This document shows positions 1-13,700 of a stretch of DNA of 64,000 nt, piece by piece (positions within the stretch are counted from its first letter, which is position 1; each line of letters opens with the position of its first letter). The notes beneath the pieces were generated by a model. That model saw nothing but the letters and a program-made list of their open reading frames with translations. It ran no database searches and was not told the DNA's origin. The stretch comes from Plecoglossus altivelis (Eukaryota > Chordata > Actinopteri > Osmeriformes > Plecoglossidae), in the NCBI GenBank assembly GCA_036571765.1, contig BROE01000003.1, forward strand, positions 11,374,223-11,438,222, in the 5' to 3' direction. A program made the position numbers and the translations under genes.

Positions 1-414
1 CACAAACACACACACACACACATGCACACACAACCACATCAGTGCTTGGCCGAGGAACCCCACATCCCGATTCTCCGGACATCATGTACTGTGTTATTTT
101 GCTTGAGTTAACATTTCCCAAAATAACAACACACTGAATTGACTTTGTCCTCATGGTTGGGTTGCAGCTTTCTCTTAAATAGCCAGTGATCCTATGCAGA
201 CCAATGTGGTTTTAAGACCGACTTTTGCCAAATATACATATTTCTTTAGTTGTGGAGTATAGGAGTTTAACTACTTGATAAATAAAAACACAAAATTAAT
301 ACATACAGTATTTAACGGCCTTAAAACGTAAGCCTTCTTAAGTATAACAAATACAGCAATATCATGCACACAGGTCTTGTTTAGTAGTTGTTATTTCCTC
401 TCCGTCTATGGTAG
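1..414. other. pot1 upstream intron (partial)
   Basis: It starts with a short CA repeat and is then AT-rich. No exon could be found for the missing first 41 residues, so those exons lie to the left. The 3' end forms a pyrimidine-rich acceptor. Confidence 0.75.
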
Positions 415-545
415 ATTACTGCTCTACGTTGAAGATTATCGACCAATCAAATGAGAGAGTGGGTTGTACCATCTTTAGCAGCAAACTGGAGGGTCACCCC
501 CAAATCTTCAAAATGGGAGACATTATACGCCTCCACAGAGTCAAG
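415..545 (+). CDS. pot1: pot1 exon: OB1 start (human-equivalent residues 42-85)
   Basis: Begins after a pyrimidine tract and TATGGTAG acceptor; the preceding exon supplies the first base of an Asp codon. It encodes DYCSTLKIIDQSNERVGC and ends in HRVK before a GTATGT donor. Phe equivalent to human Phe62, a DNA-contact residue of OB1, is kept (CTIFSS). Confidence 0.93.
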
Positions 546-3500
546 GTATGTAATAAACACAAGTTTGTCCGTTTACCCTGTATTATAAATTATAGGACTA
601 CTTGGTTTTATTGTGGTGTGTTTAGTGAGACGTGTAATTAGATAGATTCATCATCCCCCGGTCCATCCCTCGTCCCTCCCACAGACGCAGCTCTTCAAGG
701 GCTCCAAGACCCTGCTGACCAGCCACGGCTTCTCCGTGGTCACCTTTGACGGGGCGGTGGGCAGCCCGGTGTTGCCCCGCACCTCCAGCCTCTCCTGCCA
801 CTTCGACGAGGACGACCGGCGCTCCGTGGAGTCGTTGCGTGCCTGGGCCACCAGTCAGTTGGCGCTCCCCGCCCAGGCCAGCGTCACCCTGGCAACCGTG
901 CAGCCCAAGGTGTTCTTTGACCTGACCTGCCAGCTGCTTGCCAAAGCCCCGATGGACAGCAGCTGCACCTTGCTGAAGGTGTGTGTGTTTGGGGGGGGGG
1001 CAGGTAGGGTTGCTTTGTAGAGTTATTTATTAAATTGCTTCAGTAAATAGTCATACTTGAATGGACAAAAGATGTTTAGGTCTGTCAAAGTCCATGAAAG
1101 TAATGAGATACATGTGCCCCTTGTCATGCGGCACAGACTTATTATTTTATTCAGATATATTCCTTCAGTAGATTAAATAAATTGCCAAATCTTCAAACAT
1201 AGCTAAGGTATTCTTTTTAGACAGAGCTGAACTGTGGAAACCTAGCTTTTTATGAGTAGAATCCCACGTCTGGCTGCTTGCACAGTTCATAAGACACCTG
1301 AGGACAAGACAAAGAAGTTGTAGAACAAAGTCATCCACAGACCCTTATCCTGGGATAACGTCTCATTAACCAAGAGGTTTTTCCAGCCTCAGGGATGATT
1401 GTCCTAGTCTGCATCGCCCTTCGCTTTGTTCCGCGCGTCTTGGGGTCGTGTATGTTTACAAAACTGTTGAACTCTGGGTAATGACGCGTGGCCATAAACA
1501 AACATTAGCGGCGGCGGGGGGGGGGGGGGGGCGGGCTGGGCCGTCATTTTTTAATGGCAAAGTGACATTCACAGTCAAAGATCTCAAGCGTTGGCCGGGC
1601 TGCTTCCGCGCTGGCTGTTGCTCCTCATGCGATCACCTTCTTCCTCATATTTTTCTGTCAGCTTTCCTCCCTCCCTTTTCCTCTACGGTGTTGCTGCAGC
1701 ACCGACCCTCACCCACCCGCCATCTTCAATGAATTTCCTGAATTTCATTCCACAACTGCCCTGACACCTTCCCCATTTTCCTGGCTGGTTTGGTCAGTGA
1801 ACGCAACCCCAAAAATGAAGCCAATGAGACTTCCGACCTCAGTTACGTAAACAGTCACCTCAGCGTGAGCTTGTCCGATTTTAGCCGGCAGGTGGGCAGG
1901 GCTTTGATCCCAGACTCTTCTGGTCTTGTGTGTCTGCAGGTCTGGGACGGGACCAAGTGCCCTCATCCTCTGCTCAACGTGTTTGTGGAAGATCACCTCC
2001 TGGAGGGCCGTTCCACGTTGTCCAAGGACAGGGAGAACCTCACGGCAAACATCCTGGTCTACGACAACCACGTAGAGGCAGCCCGGCAGCTGAAGGTCAC
2101 GCACGCACACGCGCACGCTCACAGATATACACACACACTCACACAGACCTGTTGCTATGCATATTTGGTACGTCATTCCCTCCTCTGACTGGCTGGAGAG
2201 GAGCACCTATTGCTTTTCCCAGTCCTGTTCACTATGAGCCTTAATACTGGCTGAAGTAGGCAAACCACGCATGACATGTCTTCTCCCGCTTGTGGACTAC
2301 GCAGGTAGCCATAACCATAATCATTTCCCTTTGACGGCATTTGTTCAGTGCCATATTTAAGAAAACAGAGACATAAGTCATGGGGCTTTACAAAAGAGGG
2401 GGGGAAAGAGAATAGTCTCCTTGTCCTGGTCGTCATGCTTTTTTTTTTGTCTCCTTGTCTGTTTTTGTCTTGTCTTTCCCACAAATCGATCGAGCAGCGT
2501 TCACCTGTTCGTTGTTCTGTTTCCCATAGTTCAGTAGTTAATAGTTTACCGTTACCCCCCTCCCCCCTGCGTTTGACGCACAAACACATGAGTGCTTTTG
2601 CTTCTCCGCAGTGCCTCAGGCAAATCTTTTCTCATTTCACCCTCATGACAATAATAACCGTGAATTTTTTAAAGCCGCGGCATTCTCCAGTCATCTTTCT
2701 TTGCTCGTTGCCATCCTTTCCGCCCTCGCTCTCCCCCCCTCCCTCCCTCCCCTCCCTCCCCCCTCCCCTTTTCAATGTATAATTCTGTCTTTCTGCTCGA
2801 CAGAAGCAGCCCAAAGCTTTGATCCTCCTCGCTTCCAGCCCCATCATCCTTATCTGCGGAGATATGCGACATTAGCATAGTGGTTGCGTAATTATATGAT
2901 TTGTTAACCCTTTTCTGACGAGCGACGTCTTTTCAACGCGGCCTACGTGCTATCTCGGTTCCCACTCACCATCCACGAGACACATTGAGGTCAACCTCAC
3001 CGCCGTTCACTTAAGAACCCGCAGTGTCATCTGCGTATCCCTGCCTGAATCAGTCCCCGGTGCGATTTTCCACATGACACGCATGTTCCAGACTGGCCCT
3101 GTTAATCATCGCCGGTGCTCCGTTCTCGCTAGAACCGGTGACATTAAGTTCCTCTTGTTCTGTAAATTCGAGTCATTCGCTAATCTCCAACCACAGAAGC
3201 AAAGTAGTTTTCTGTCTTTGATCCAAATGGTTGCTTGGTCCGGTGCAGTGAGAAGATTCACATGGAATGTTGGATGAAAGCAGAGGTCTCGCCTTTTGTT
3301 AAACTATTTCTAGAGAACCACGGAAGTGAGTCTATGTCACTCTTCTGTAACTGCTTAACAGTAATTGGCATCTTACCGGGCTATAGCCTCGACATAACCC
3401 CATGTAATCTGTCAGACTTTTCACTGTTCCATTCCTTGGCCCTTAATGTCAGGTTGTCACATTGGTCGTATGATGAAAAGATACTTTCACAATGTGACAG

Positions 3501-6500
3501 CTTAAATGGATGTCAGGAAAGCTTTGTTGCTTCTGTTCGCGAGGCGTCTTCTGTGAATAGGCCCCCCACATGCATGTGGTAAAGTTCCAATGCTCTTAGA
3601 TTGATATAAAATGACTAAATGTGTGGGTGTTAATGTTAATATGGTTAGTCTTAGGGACTTCTTAAAACAGTACTAAGTGGGGTGACTTGGTGGCTGACTG
3701 AACTCATGTCCACACCATGTGGGCTGAGGTTTGAATTTGGTTCCGGCCTTTTGCCACATGTCATCGCCTCTCTCTCCCCTTATTTTATGTTTTAAAAAGA
3801 AAAAACACACTGCCTCTTTTATAGATAACAAGAATGGCTAGCCTAACCCTTTCTTTTTTTTAAAGAAAGAAAAAGAAACGCTATTAAGTGACTGGCCTCA
3901 TATCTCATGGCCACAATGCTAGAAGTATGTGTGAATGCATGTGTGTGTGTGTGTGTGTGTCAAACATAATTAGTCTTTGTGGCGGTGACATGACAGGTGA
4001 CTTGACCTTTCCTGTGCCTTCAGAGAAAAAGCCTGTGTTGCAGAGAACACGCTATTAAATCGTGTAGTCCTTCATCAAATTCAAGATTTTGGGATTCTAG
4101 TTATTAGAATGTTTGGTATTGAATAAAATAAAGTAAAATATAAAAAATATATATATACACACACACAATAACATTGTAACTCCTATGTCAATATAAATTG
4201 TCGCAGAAGTTTTCCAGTTAACTTGATGAAATTGAGTGTGGCACTTACATTCTCAGAGGCATTGATTTGACAGGAGTCATTTAACCCTCATCAATTGATT
4301 CAACCTCATAAATATGTTTTTTTTTCCAGGCAGACTAGTATGAATAGAAATAAATCCTCTATTATCAATCTCCTCTGGCGTATCAGCCATAATAGTGTGA
4401 AATTGAGTGAGCGAGGCTATTGTGAGAAGGGCTAGTTAGAGAAGAATAGAGCTGATTAGTTGAAAGAGAGGGGAGAAGAAGAGGACAAATGGATAGAAAA
4501 GTGTCATCGATCCTCATCTGTCATAAATCCTCACAGTCTTTTCTCGGTGGGGTCAGCGAAAGACTCTGCCCACCCAAACATATGAGAGCCAAGTCATGTG
4601 ACGACAGGAACCAACATTCCACGAGGATTATCAGATTATATCATCACCTCAGTATTGGCTCTGCTGCACTCTGCGAGACATCACGCTCATAAGGCACTCG
4701 CACACACAGGTACACACACACACCCGCACAGGTACACACACACCCACACAGGTACACACACACACCCACACAGGTACACACACGCACACGATAGCGCCAC
4801 GTCCGCAGCGGCAGGGGTTCCCGTCTTCTCCGTTGCAGTCTGCTGACCGCATGCTATCTCCCACACGCCAGCAAACACCCCACCACGGACGCAGCAGGGG
4901 GCCTCGGAGCGGCCAGACCCACTCCCACCCAATCCCCCGGCCTCCCCCTGAAACACTCAAACTGCTCCACCGCACGAGATGGATATCTCCCCTTTTCCAT
5001 AGTGATCAGCGGTGTGCAGGACACCATGCTGTTTAGGCCAGTTAAGTGTTCAGCGTGGCGTCTTTAGCCCCTATCTCGTTGGGAAACCAACTGTTTGGCA
5101 TCGATACCGATCATTACCAAAAGAACGCTTAACATGGAGAACTGTAGTAATAGCATCTGGTTAAGGATATGGATGAGCATGGAACCTGTCTGGTACAAGC
5201 AGCTGCGGATTTCCAATAGGAAACACGTTGCTTGACTTCAAACGACGAAGGAATCGCTTTGTTTTTTTCCCCCCCTTGTCAGCGATGTTGATCCAAGAAG
5301 CTACCAGGGTGGGTTCAAAAGCACAACTCTCTGTTTTGTAATTCTGCAGCATAGATATTACTGTACCATGAGAAAGGATTCGACTTCTTGCTGCTTGTCT
5401 GTTTTTATTAAACAGTTTGTGCGTCTTTATCTTTACCTCGGCCTCTTCCTTCCTCCGCCCCTGCCTCCCTCTATCTGTCTTCTTTAAAAGAGTCCTTTGC
5501 CCCTTCACTTTACGTTAACTTCTAAGGCCCTCCCTCTCGTCTCATTCACTTTTCCCGTCCCTCGCCACCGCTTTGTTTCAACTCATCCCCCTGCCACCCC
5601 TTTTCACTTCTCATGTTCTCTCTTCTCCCCCTCCTCTTTCTCTTTTCCTCCCCCTCTTTCTCTGCCGGCCTCCCTCCCTCTCTCTTGTCTTTTCTCTTGC
5701 TATCTCTCTCACTATCTTTTCTCTCTCTCACAATCTTGTCTCTCTGTCGTCTCCGTTCGGCCCTGTCCTCTACTCTCTACCTCATCGCTAACTATAACAC
5801 AGATGTTTCCTGCATCCCTGTTTCCCCGCTCCACATCCCCCACAACTTCCCTTTTTGCTGATGTTGCTTCTGTCCTGTTCCAATTCTTCCAGCTGCCACA
5901 GACCAAACCTAGGCACTGTACAGCTCGTATCCTAGGTATGTCCTTGTTATGTCTTGCCAAACCACCAACCTGGCCACAAAAACCAGTACATCTCTACAAT
6001 TAATAAGTCAAGAGACTATACTGTTGTTAGTTTCATGTTTTCTTTGTTGATTTCATGTTCATCTGGTTTGTTAAGAAGGTTTGTTGATCATGTGTTGACC
6101 ATGTGTGTAATGACTGACTGGCAGGTAGACCGAGAGTCAAACAAAGACAGACACATGTACAGACAGACACATGCAAGAAGCCACGTGCACCCAGGGACAC
6201 TGCTGTAACTCAGGGACAATGTTAGGACACTTTCACGCTAATGTAGATCTATGACGTCCTGTACCACCTGAACGTGGTACACTTCCCCTCCACATCCTCT
6301 TGAAATGATGTGCTCTTGTTTATTGGTTACAACAGATTGAATTAATCTGATCCAAACATAGTGGGGAGATGGGAAGGGAATGAACTTATTTTGAAACAAG
6401 TGCGTTGGATGCGGTTCCTTATCCCGTGTGGTGTGAAACACTGCTAGACAGACACCGCTCACACCTCTGTTTCCTCGCCTCTCTCCAGCGCTTGTGAAAA

Positions 6501-9500
6501 CGCTACGATCTTCTCTTCAGCTGTTTTCCAAGATAGCTCAGAGTGCCACTTTCAACCCAGATGCAACCCAGTTGAGTCAAAGGTGTTTTTCCTGGGTCTG
6601 AGAGAATTCCAACTCAGAAGCCCTCTCCGTGAAGCGCAAGCGTGTCAACAATAGACGAACAACACAATTGGACAGCTTGTTGTTTTGAACACGGTGTACC
6701 TTTTTGCGCAAATTCCCACATCCACTGTTGCTGTTATGGGTCTGCAGCTGAATTCATAGCTGTGTGTTTGTGTTTAGCTGTGTGTGAAAGTCGGTCAGTG
6801 AGATCAGTGTCCAGGGAAGGCCAGGGACTCTCATCTGTGCTGAGACGCTCTGGCCTCTTGGCCAGCACCACAGTCTGCCTTTAATTATTCATGAGGAGAA
6901 GTTACAAAAATGGGAGGGAGGGAGAAGGAGAGCGTCGCAGTGTACCTGCTCTGACTGAACATCCTGCTCCTCCAATGACTGTTGTCCCTCGTAGCGATCA
7001 GAGGCTGAGCGTGCGTGCATGTGCATGTATTTGTGTTTATTTATACGCTTTAATGCTGGGATTGTCCTACTGTTCTGTTAGCAACTGAATGATTTCAGCC
7101 CTTGGTGAGCCATTTGGCATTGTTTACAGCACATCCATATATTACACGCATAAACGTATTGTAGTTCAGCAGAGACTTGGTGTGACTTAGTGTCTCCATT
7201 GAGAAAATTGCTAACAAATTACCACTAAGCGCACTAAACATTGAACTATAATCGAGGTCCTTAATCTCAATGAGCCACACTTATTGTGTCTCCTATTTGC
7301 CCTTCCTCTTTGAATTTGTTTTTCTTTGCACAGTAAAGACCCACCGCCTGAGCAATGCCAAAGCTGGCTCTTTCCCACAAACCTATTTCCCGATATAATA
7401 GAAAAAATGGCTGGTGTGAAATGAGCTGGTTTTTTTCTGTACCCAAGGGATGAGGGGCCAACCTTGTGCTACTTTATTGAGCCTCACTCAAAGAGAAACT
7501 GTAAAGCCCTAAGCAATCGTCTGAATTCAGAGAATCCTTTTACTGGTGAATCAGGCTGCTTTCCTAGCAGGGGACCGTAGACCGTCTCAAATGTCAAGTC
7601 TGTCTGTTTGTGGGTGACTAGCTTTTATTTAACATCCAGATCAAGTATTTACACCCACAACCACAGAACAGTCTGGTCTGTGGAGAAGACAAGAGATTCT
7701 GCACATTTGGAAGGATGAAGCCGTCTGTAAATGGACAGGTGTCCTGAGATCTATTGGGTGCATAAAATATACCAAAACAAACCAATTGATAAAAATCATT
7801 TTACGTTCAAGTCCATTTTTAATCTTAGTCATTTATTTTGCGCTAAGAATACATGTACATGGCGAATGCCTTTCCAAATAAGCTGTCCTGTATATGCGTA
7901 AGGATCATGTGTTAATGTGACTTTTCAGTTTTGAGCTCAATTACAGTAAATGTCAAGATCCATCTTATCAAAGTTGGTTTCAAAAGTCAACCCAGTAACA
8001 GCAAGGCGACGTCCGTAAGCTCACATCCTAAATAGAGGATGACATTGGCCAAACGTCAGAGCAGGATTTTGGCTCAGAATGCGTTCTCATTACAAACACA
8101 CCTGGTCAATTTGGGCAAGGAATACCGCAGACTCCATAGCCGTGGCAAGCCAGGAACAGCTTTTGAGGATAGCGTCACTGCTTGGCTGGCTTTGAACCAG
8201 AGGCCTGCCGCATCACCTCGCTACAGTGCAGCCTCCCTGTCCTCCACTGTTCCTCCCGAGTTCCTTCCGACGTCACTGGGCATTAATCATTTACCCTGCA
8301 CCTTCCAACACCTGTTTCTAACAAAACAAAAGTGCTTCCAGAACTTAGTCAACTGCAGCTGAACACGGCGGTATCACAGTCAGTCACAAGGGTCTCCAGA
8401 GAACTTCTCATTGGACGGTCTTTGGATTGGGATTTTCCTGACGGTTCTCTGAGGTAGGGATGTCAGGGGGTGATGGATCTACTAAATGCTCTGTTACTGG
8501 AAGAGAAGGAAATGCCACTGCATAAAAACCTGCCTGGGTAGGTCTGAGAGGATGGAATCCCCTGCCTGAGTGCTCCCTGTTAGCCTAGCTGGGGGTCCAA
8601 TCCTTTTTAGAGCTCATCCTTCTTTTGTGCCCAGAGCATCACACTTTGGAGGAGAGAGGCAGGGAGCTCATCTGGATTAGATGGGGGAAATAGCTGGGGC
8701 TCTGGACTTCCCAGTCAGGGATACCTATGGCCAAGATGGATTCTGTCTATTTTGTTCGGATTGTTTTCAAGCAGCATACTTCCCTACTCCTTTAAAATGT
8801 ATAGCTGTATAACTCCCTATGTACATAATAAGCGATGTACTGGAAGATAGGTGTGCTTTATAGGAGTGTCTGCATTTAAACCCCCTACGTCCACAAAATG
8901 CTGAAATCTGCGACGTATTAATTCCACTGGTGTACTAAATAGGCCGCTGCATCCCCAAACGAGCTGCAACTCGATAGGAGCAACCGTCCTCCGACGATGT
9001 GCAGACGATCGGTGAAACTCCGTGAGCCGTCCCCCCACCGCTGTCACACAGGGCCCCAACACAGCTTGGAGGGGTAGAGAGAGGTGATGTTTGGGTCATC
9101 GTCAGCCTTAAGATGGTCGTGACGAAATAAAACGAGGAAGTAGTCTTAATTGATTTGTTTGTTGTTGTTTTTTTGGCGTTTTCTGCCGTATTGAAGAATG
9201 CTTTCTTGGTAGTCGCAAGGAGAGTTTTGGTGGGCACTTTGGGACCACAGCACCATCTACTGGTTGAAAACGTGTGCAGATCTGACTCATCCGAGACTGG
9301 TTAGGCTGACTGTTGGATGCATGCTGTGTGGGAATGCTGTAATTGAAAATGTGTGGTAATGGATCCATGGGTGATAAACATGCTTACTTCCAAAGGTTCA
9401 GATGCTCTAGTTAGCTTTCAATCCATCATTTTGGGCTACGCTTTGGGGAAACAGTCAAATGTGCTACTGGATATAGGAGATATGTCTCCTCTATGGAGGA

Positions 9501-12500
9501 GAGACAGTGGTGAAACTCTGGTACATGAAGAAAACCTGCTGTATGACCTCCAAGCAGACGACACTTCAACATCGTCCCTTGACGTTTATCCCTTGTCATT
9601 GTCCTCTATCCTTGCAGCCAGGGGCTTATCTTCGGATATACAACATACATCCAGTTCCCGGGGCCAGCAAGGTGCCTGGCAACCATGCCAGCCAATCGGG
9701 TCAGGCAGACCACCTGGCTTTCCACCTGCACGGAGGCAACTCGTACGGCAGGGGTATACAAGTGCTTCCTGACGACAGCGTGGAGATACAGGAGCTGAAG
9801 AGGTGAGGCGGGTCTGGTGGCCATTTTGGGTCAACAATTCAACGGTTGTTGTTTTGTATTTGCTTTGTATCGATGACTTTGCATGCCTCTAAATGAGATA
9901 ACGAATGATTGGAGTTTACTTTAAAAGTCATCGATTCACATGGATGAATATAGTACTTTCATCCTGGCAGGTGTGAGAATCCACTCACACCGTCTGTAGC
10001 TTAATCCACACGCATGACTATTGAGTTATTTTTGCGATTTTTGTTGAATTAAGGATTTAGTAGCTCATGAGCAACACCATTGTTGCTCTATCCCCAAGGG
10101 GATAGGTAACATACTAGACACTAGCAATCTCCTATATAATAGGAATATATTGGGGAAGACAAAACAGTCCTCGAGGGGTTTTCAACATTATTTGTTGCCG
10201 CCCCCAGGGTCATAGGGTCCCCTGAGCCAGACAGCAGGGAGATGTCTGACTTGGAGGACTTCATGGATGTCTGGAGCACACCACCAGAATCCTTTGGTAA
10301 GGGACCAATTTATCACTTTTTATTACAAAGGGGGGAGGTGGGGGGGATGTGTGGGAAGGGTGTGTGGGAGATGAGGAAAGGAGGGGGTATTTTTTATTCA
10401 GAAACCTCTAAAAATCTGTCTCATTCTCTTGTCACGATAGTTTCAACTGGAGAGAGAAGCGCGACAGGTACTGTAGGAATCTTTCTCTCTCTCCATCTCT
10501 ACAATTGTCTCTCTCTATATCTCTCTATATATATAATATTTGATTTCATGCTTTAATATAAATATGTACAAACCTATATGATTATGTATTTACCGTATCT
10601 GCTTGTAATCTTTAATAATTCTGGTGTTTGTAGAGAGAAGTTGCAGTCACAATCTGCCTTGTGTGACTCTGGCAGCGGTGAAGGGAAAAAGTCCTCCTGG
10701 TGTGTTCCATGTGAAGGCCCAACTCAAGTCCTACCAACCTCAGAGACTATTCCAGTCACTCAAGCTTTACTGCCACAAATGTAAAACCATGTACGTCCCC
10801 CCACTATCTACAGTCTGACACTTGCAGATCACTTATTATGAGATGGACTGATATCAAACAAAAAAGTCATCGTCCATAAAGGTGAATTATGGCCTGTTTA
10901 ACTGGTACGGTATGACACATACCATTTTAATTCAACTGCTCAAATTTCCAACTGTTCTCCAATTCCTTTCTAAATACATCTCCAACTATACACTGAAGAA
11001 AAACGGTGTCTCATCATTCCTCTATCCTGCTATTTCACTCAGACGGGAAGTCCCAGATGACATCACAATAGGGAGTCTGTTCCTGGAAGCCCAAAAGGAC
11101 GCTGGGCCTTGTACTGAAGACTGGTCTGTTGCAGCCAATGTGGATCGCCCTGGAGACTGTCCAGCTATTCCCCACAGGACGCTGACGCTCCACCTGCCCA
11201 CACACAGCAGGCCACGTGGGGGAGACATCAACGAGCTCGCCTTTATTAAGGGTAAAATGATGATTGCTCTAGTGGCTGCCAAAGGTGGTGAGATTCCATT
11301 TCAGTAGCGGTGAAGGTCTTTTTAAGACCGCAGGACTTGCATCAGGTCCCTAGCCAAAAGCATCAGCTGGATTCAAATGACAAGTACCTTTTCCATCTAT
11401 GCAAAAGCCTGGTAAAACACAGGTTCGGGTCACAGAAGAGTGAATGTGTCTGCTTTTGCTCACCTATAAATGCAAGGGTTCCACTTAGTACGTTAGGAGT
11501 TGGTCACATAAAAGTCCTACAAAATTTCATCTATGCCTACTTTTTATACAGTGCAATAACTGCTTCATTGTGTTGCCTTGTACTTTGAGAAATGCTTTTA
11601 AGCGCATTGGAACGCTTCTAAAAGCGCAACACGAAAACGGTTAAGTCAGTCTGCGGTCTCTCCCCTGCTCCGCTTTAACAGCGAAGCAGAATAATGGTCA
11701 GCCCGTCTCTCTCTCACCCTCAGGAGCAACTTTCGAGGAGACCTGTTGCATCACGCCTGCGTTTCAAAACGTGATCCCTGTGAGGTCATCGCAGGGGAGC
11801 ATGACCCTGCTGGATCTCTCAGCCCCCTTCCTGTTCCGTGGAAAACGGCATTACTACGGGTGAGACCGCAGCCCTTTCACGAGCACTCAGCCATCGCCTC
11901 CTGTCTGCCATGTCTCTGAGCTCGCTGCTAGATTCACTGGACTGAACAGCACTTTGAATGGGCTCCTGTGTTGCAGATGCAAGCAGTGTTCCCGTGTAGA
12001 CCTGACGCAGCCTTTTAGTCAGAACACAGACGTGCTGGATGAGAAAGCCGTCGCAGAAGGTACCATTTTGAAAACTTACCCCTTCGCTAGCTTGACTGCG
12101 ATTGATGTTTTTTTGACCATGTCTAAGTACAATTTCCAATGTCTTTTTGAGAGTCCCCCCCCCTCACCTTTGCATCAGCTTTCCTGGATGCGAATAGGTC
12201 AGTATTTTAATAAGGTGTGTAAATCAGGTGAGGTCAGTGTTTGTTGGTCGGAAAGCAGACCTTTGAAGGGTTTGTATGTTTGTACAGACACCTGCACTTG
12301 TAAAGTAACAATTTATTGATCCCTCTTTTCCCCTAGTGACCTAGTTTGGGTTTGATTGTTGACGTTTGTGTCGTTCTTTGCAATCTGTCTCTCAATCTTT
12401 CAATCTCTCTCTGTCTTCCAATCTCACTCTCAATCTCTCTCCCCCCCTCTCTCTCTCTTGCACGCAATCTCTCAATCGTTGTCTGTCTCATCCTCTCTCT

Positions 12501-13647
12501 CTCCCTGAAGCCCATCTCATGCTCACCCTCAGGCTACAGTCTCGTCCATCTCACTCTGATCTGAGTCGTGTTACCGTCATGGTAACATTCTCGTTTATGG
12601 GCTGTTGTTTCGATCTAGCAGACGAAACACTGACACGGTGTCATCATTCCATTGCCACATGCTAGGCTGTTTATTCTCCCTCCTCTCTGTCCCAACACTA
12701 CATCACAGATTCAGTTTTGCTTTCTTTTAAACCCTTGTTCCTCAACAGGAGTGACACTGTATTGTCACTATTGCTGACTACAATGCCTCTCAGTGTGCAT
12801 GGGTGCGTTTGAACTGAGAATTGCTCAACCTTTGAGGCTGAATGACAACTGGGACCAGTCAGAACCAAACACAAGCGAGATGTTTAAAAAAAGAAAAGAA
12901 AAAGAAGTTCTGCGTTTTTGTTGTTGCACTTTGGACTTCTTCCCTGTTCACCAAACTCTTGTTGGTTTGATGTGTTGTGTCCTTTCCAACAGCATCTCTC
13001 TGTGTGCACTCTGTTGTCCCTGGTTGTATTTCATGTCTGTCCCCGTGGATTCAGCTCCCGGAGTTCTTCTCCAGCTCCTCTGCCTCAATGAGCTGTGGAA
13101 CAGTATGTCTCCCTTGTAAAACACCACTGGGGCTCTTTGGCTTGAATCACCAAACTCCTGTTAGAACAGTTCTTCTGATCCTGTCTTGATTAGGGTGAGG
13201 GGTGGAGCTCCCTGGTAGAATGTTTGCTTGCAGATCATTGTTTCAATCCCCCACACTCCCCATAGTTCGCTTTGGATAAAAATGTCCGCCAAGCAAGCAC
13301 ATTACATTGATCATCAGCTGTACTTTTTATGTAACCTTTTATGGCGTTACGGATAAAAGCAGAGAGTGAAAGTGATTTCAGATGCATGCTTGATGAGGCC
13401 TCCTGGCTGTGTTTCCCCTGCCCAGGTCTCGGAGTCCAGCTACTGTCGTACGGTCTGATGATGAGGCTGGAGCTGCATGATGGGACTGGCTCTCTGGAGG
13501 CCCTGCTTTGGAGAGACGCTGTAGGTGCACATGCCAGAGAACTGGCTGAAAAACGCTGCAGTTGTATGTAGAGCTGCAGTGAACAAGAAGTAGATCTGTC
13601 TTTTGGCTATGGGGTGCATGAAGTTGTGTGACTCCACAAGTTTGTGT

Positions 13648-13700
<53 letters not shown>

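Larger units (their letters stand above)
2096..9617. other. pot1 large intron, 7.5 kb
   Basis: It holds CA repeats, CT-rich tracts (2720-2775, 5540-5760), one SINE (3678-3800), a CA-type minisatellite (4703-4794) and otherwise unique sequence. Human POT1 has no residues between the flanking exons, and I saw no extra exon. The small open frames inside are low-complexity or uncoded. Confidence 0.7.

Noticed and set aside
1745..2206. 153-codon open frame on the - strand
   Set aside because: It is antisense to a pot1 exon and a CA repeat; no protein family features.
5497..6003. 168-codon open frame
   Set aside because: A CT-rich low-complexity stretch gives a Ser/Leu/Pro-rich frame by chance; it sits within a pot1 intron.
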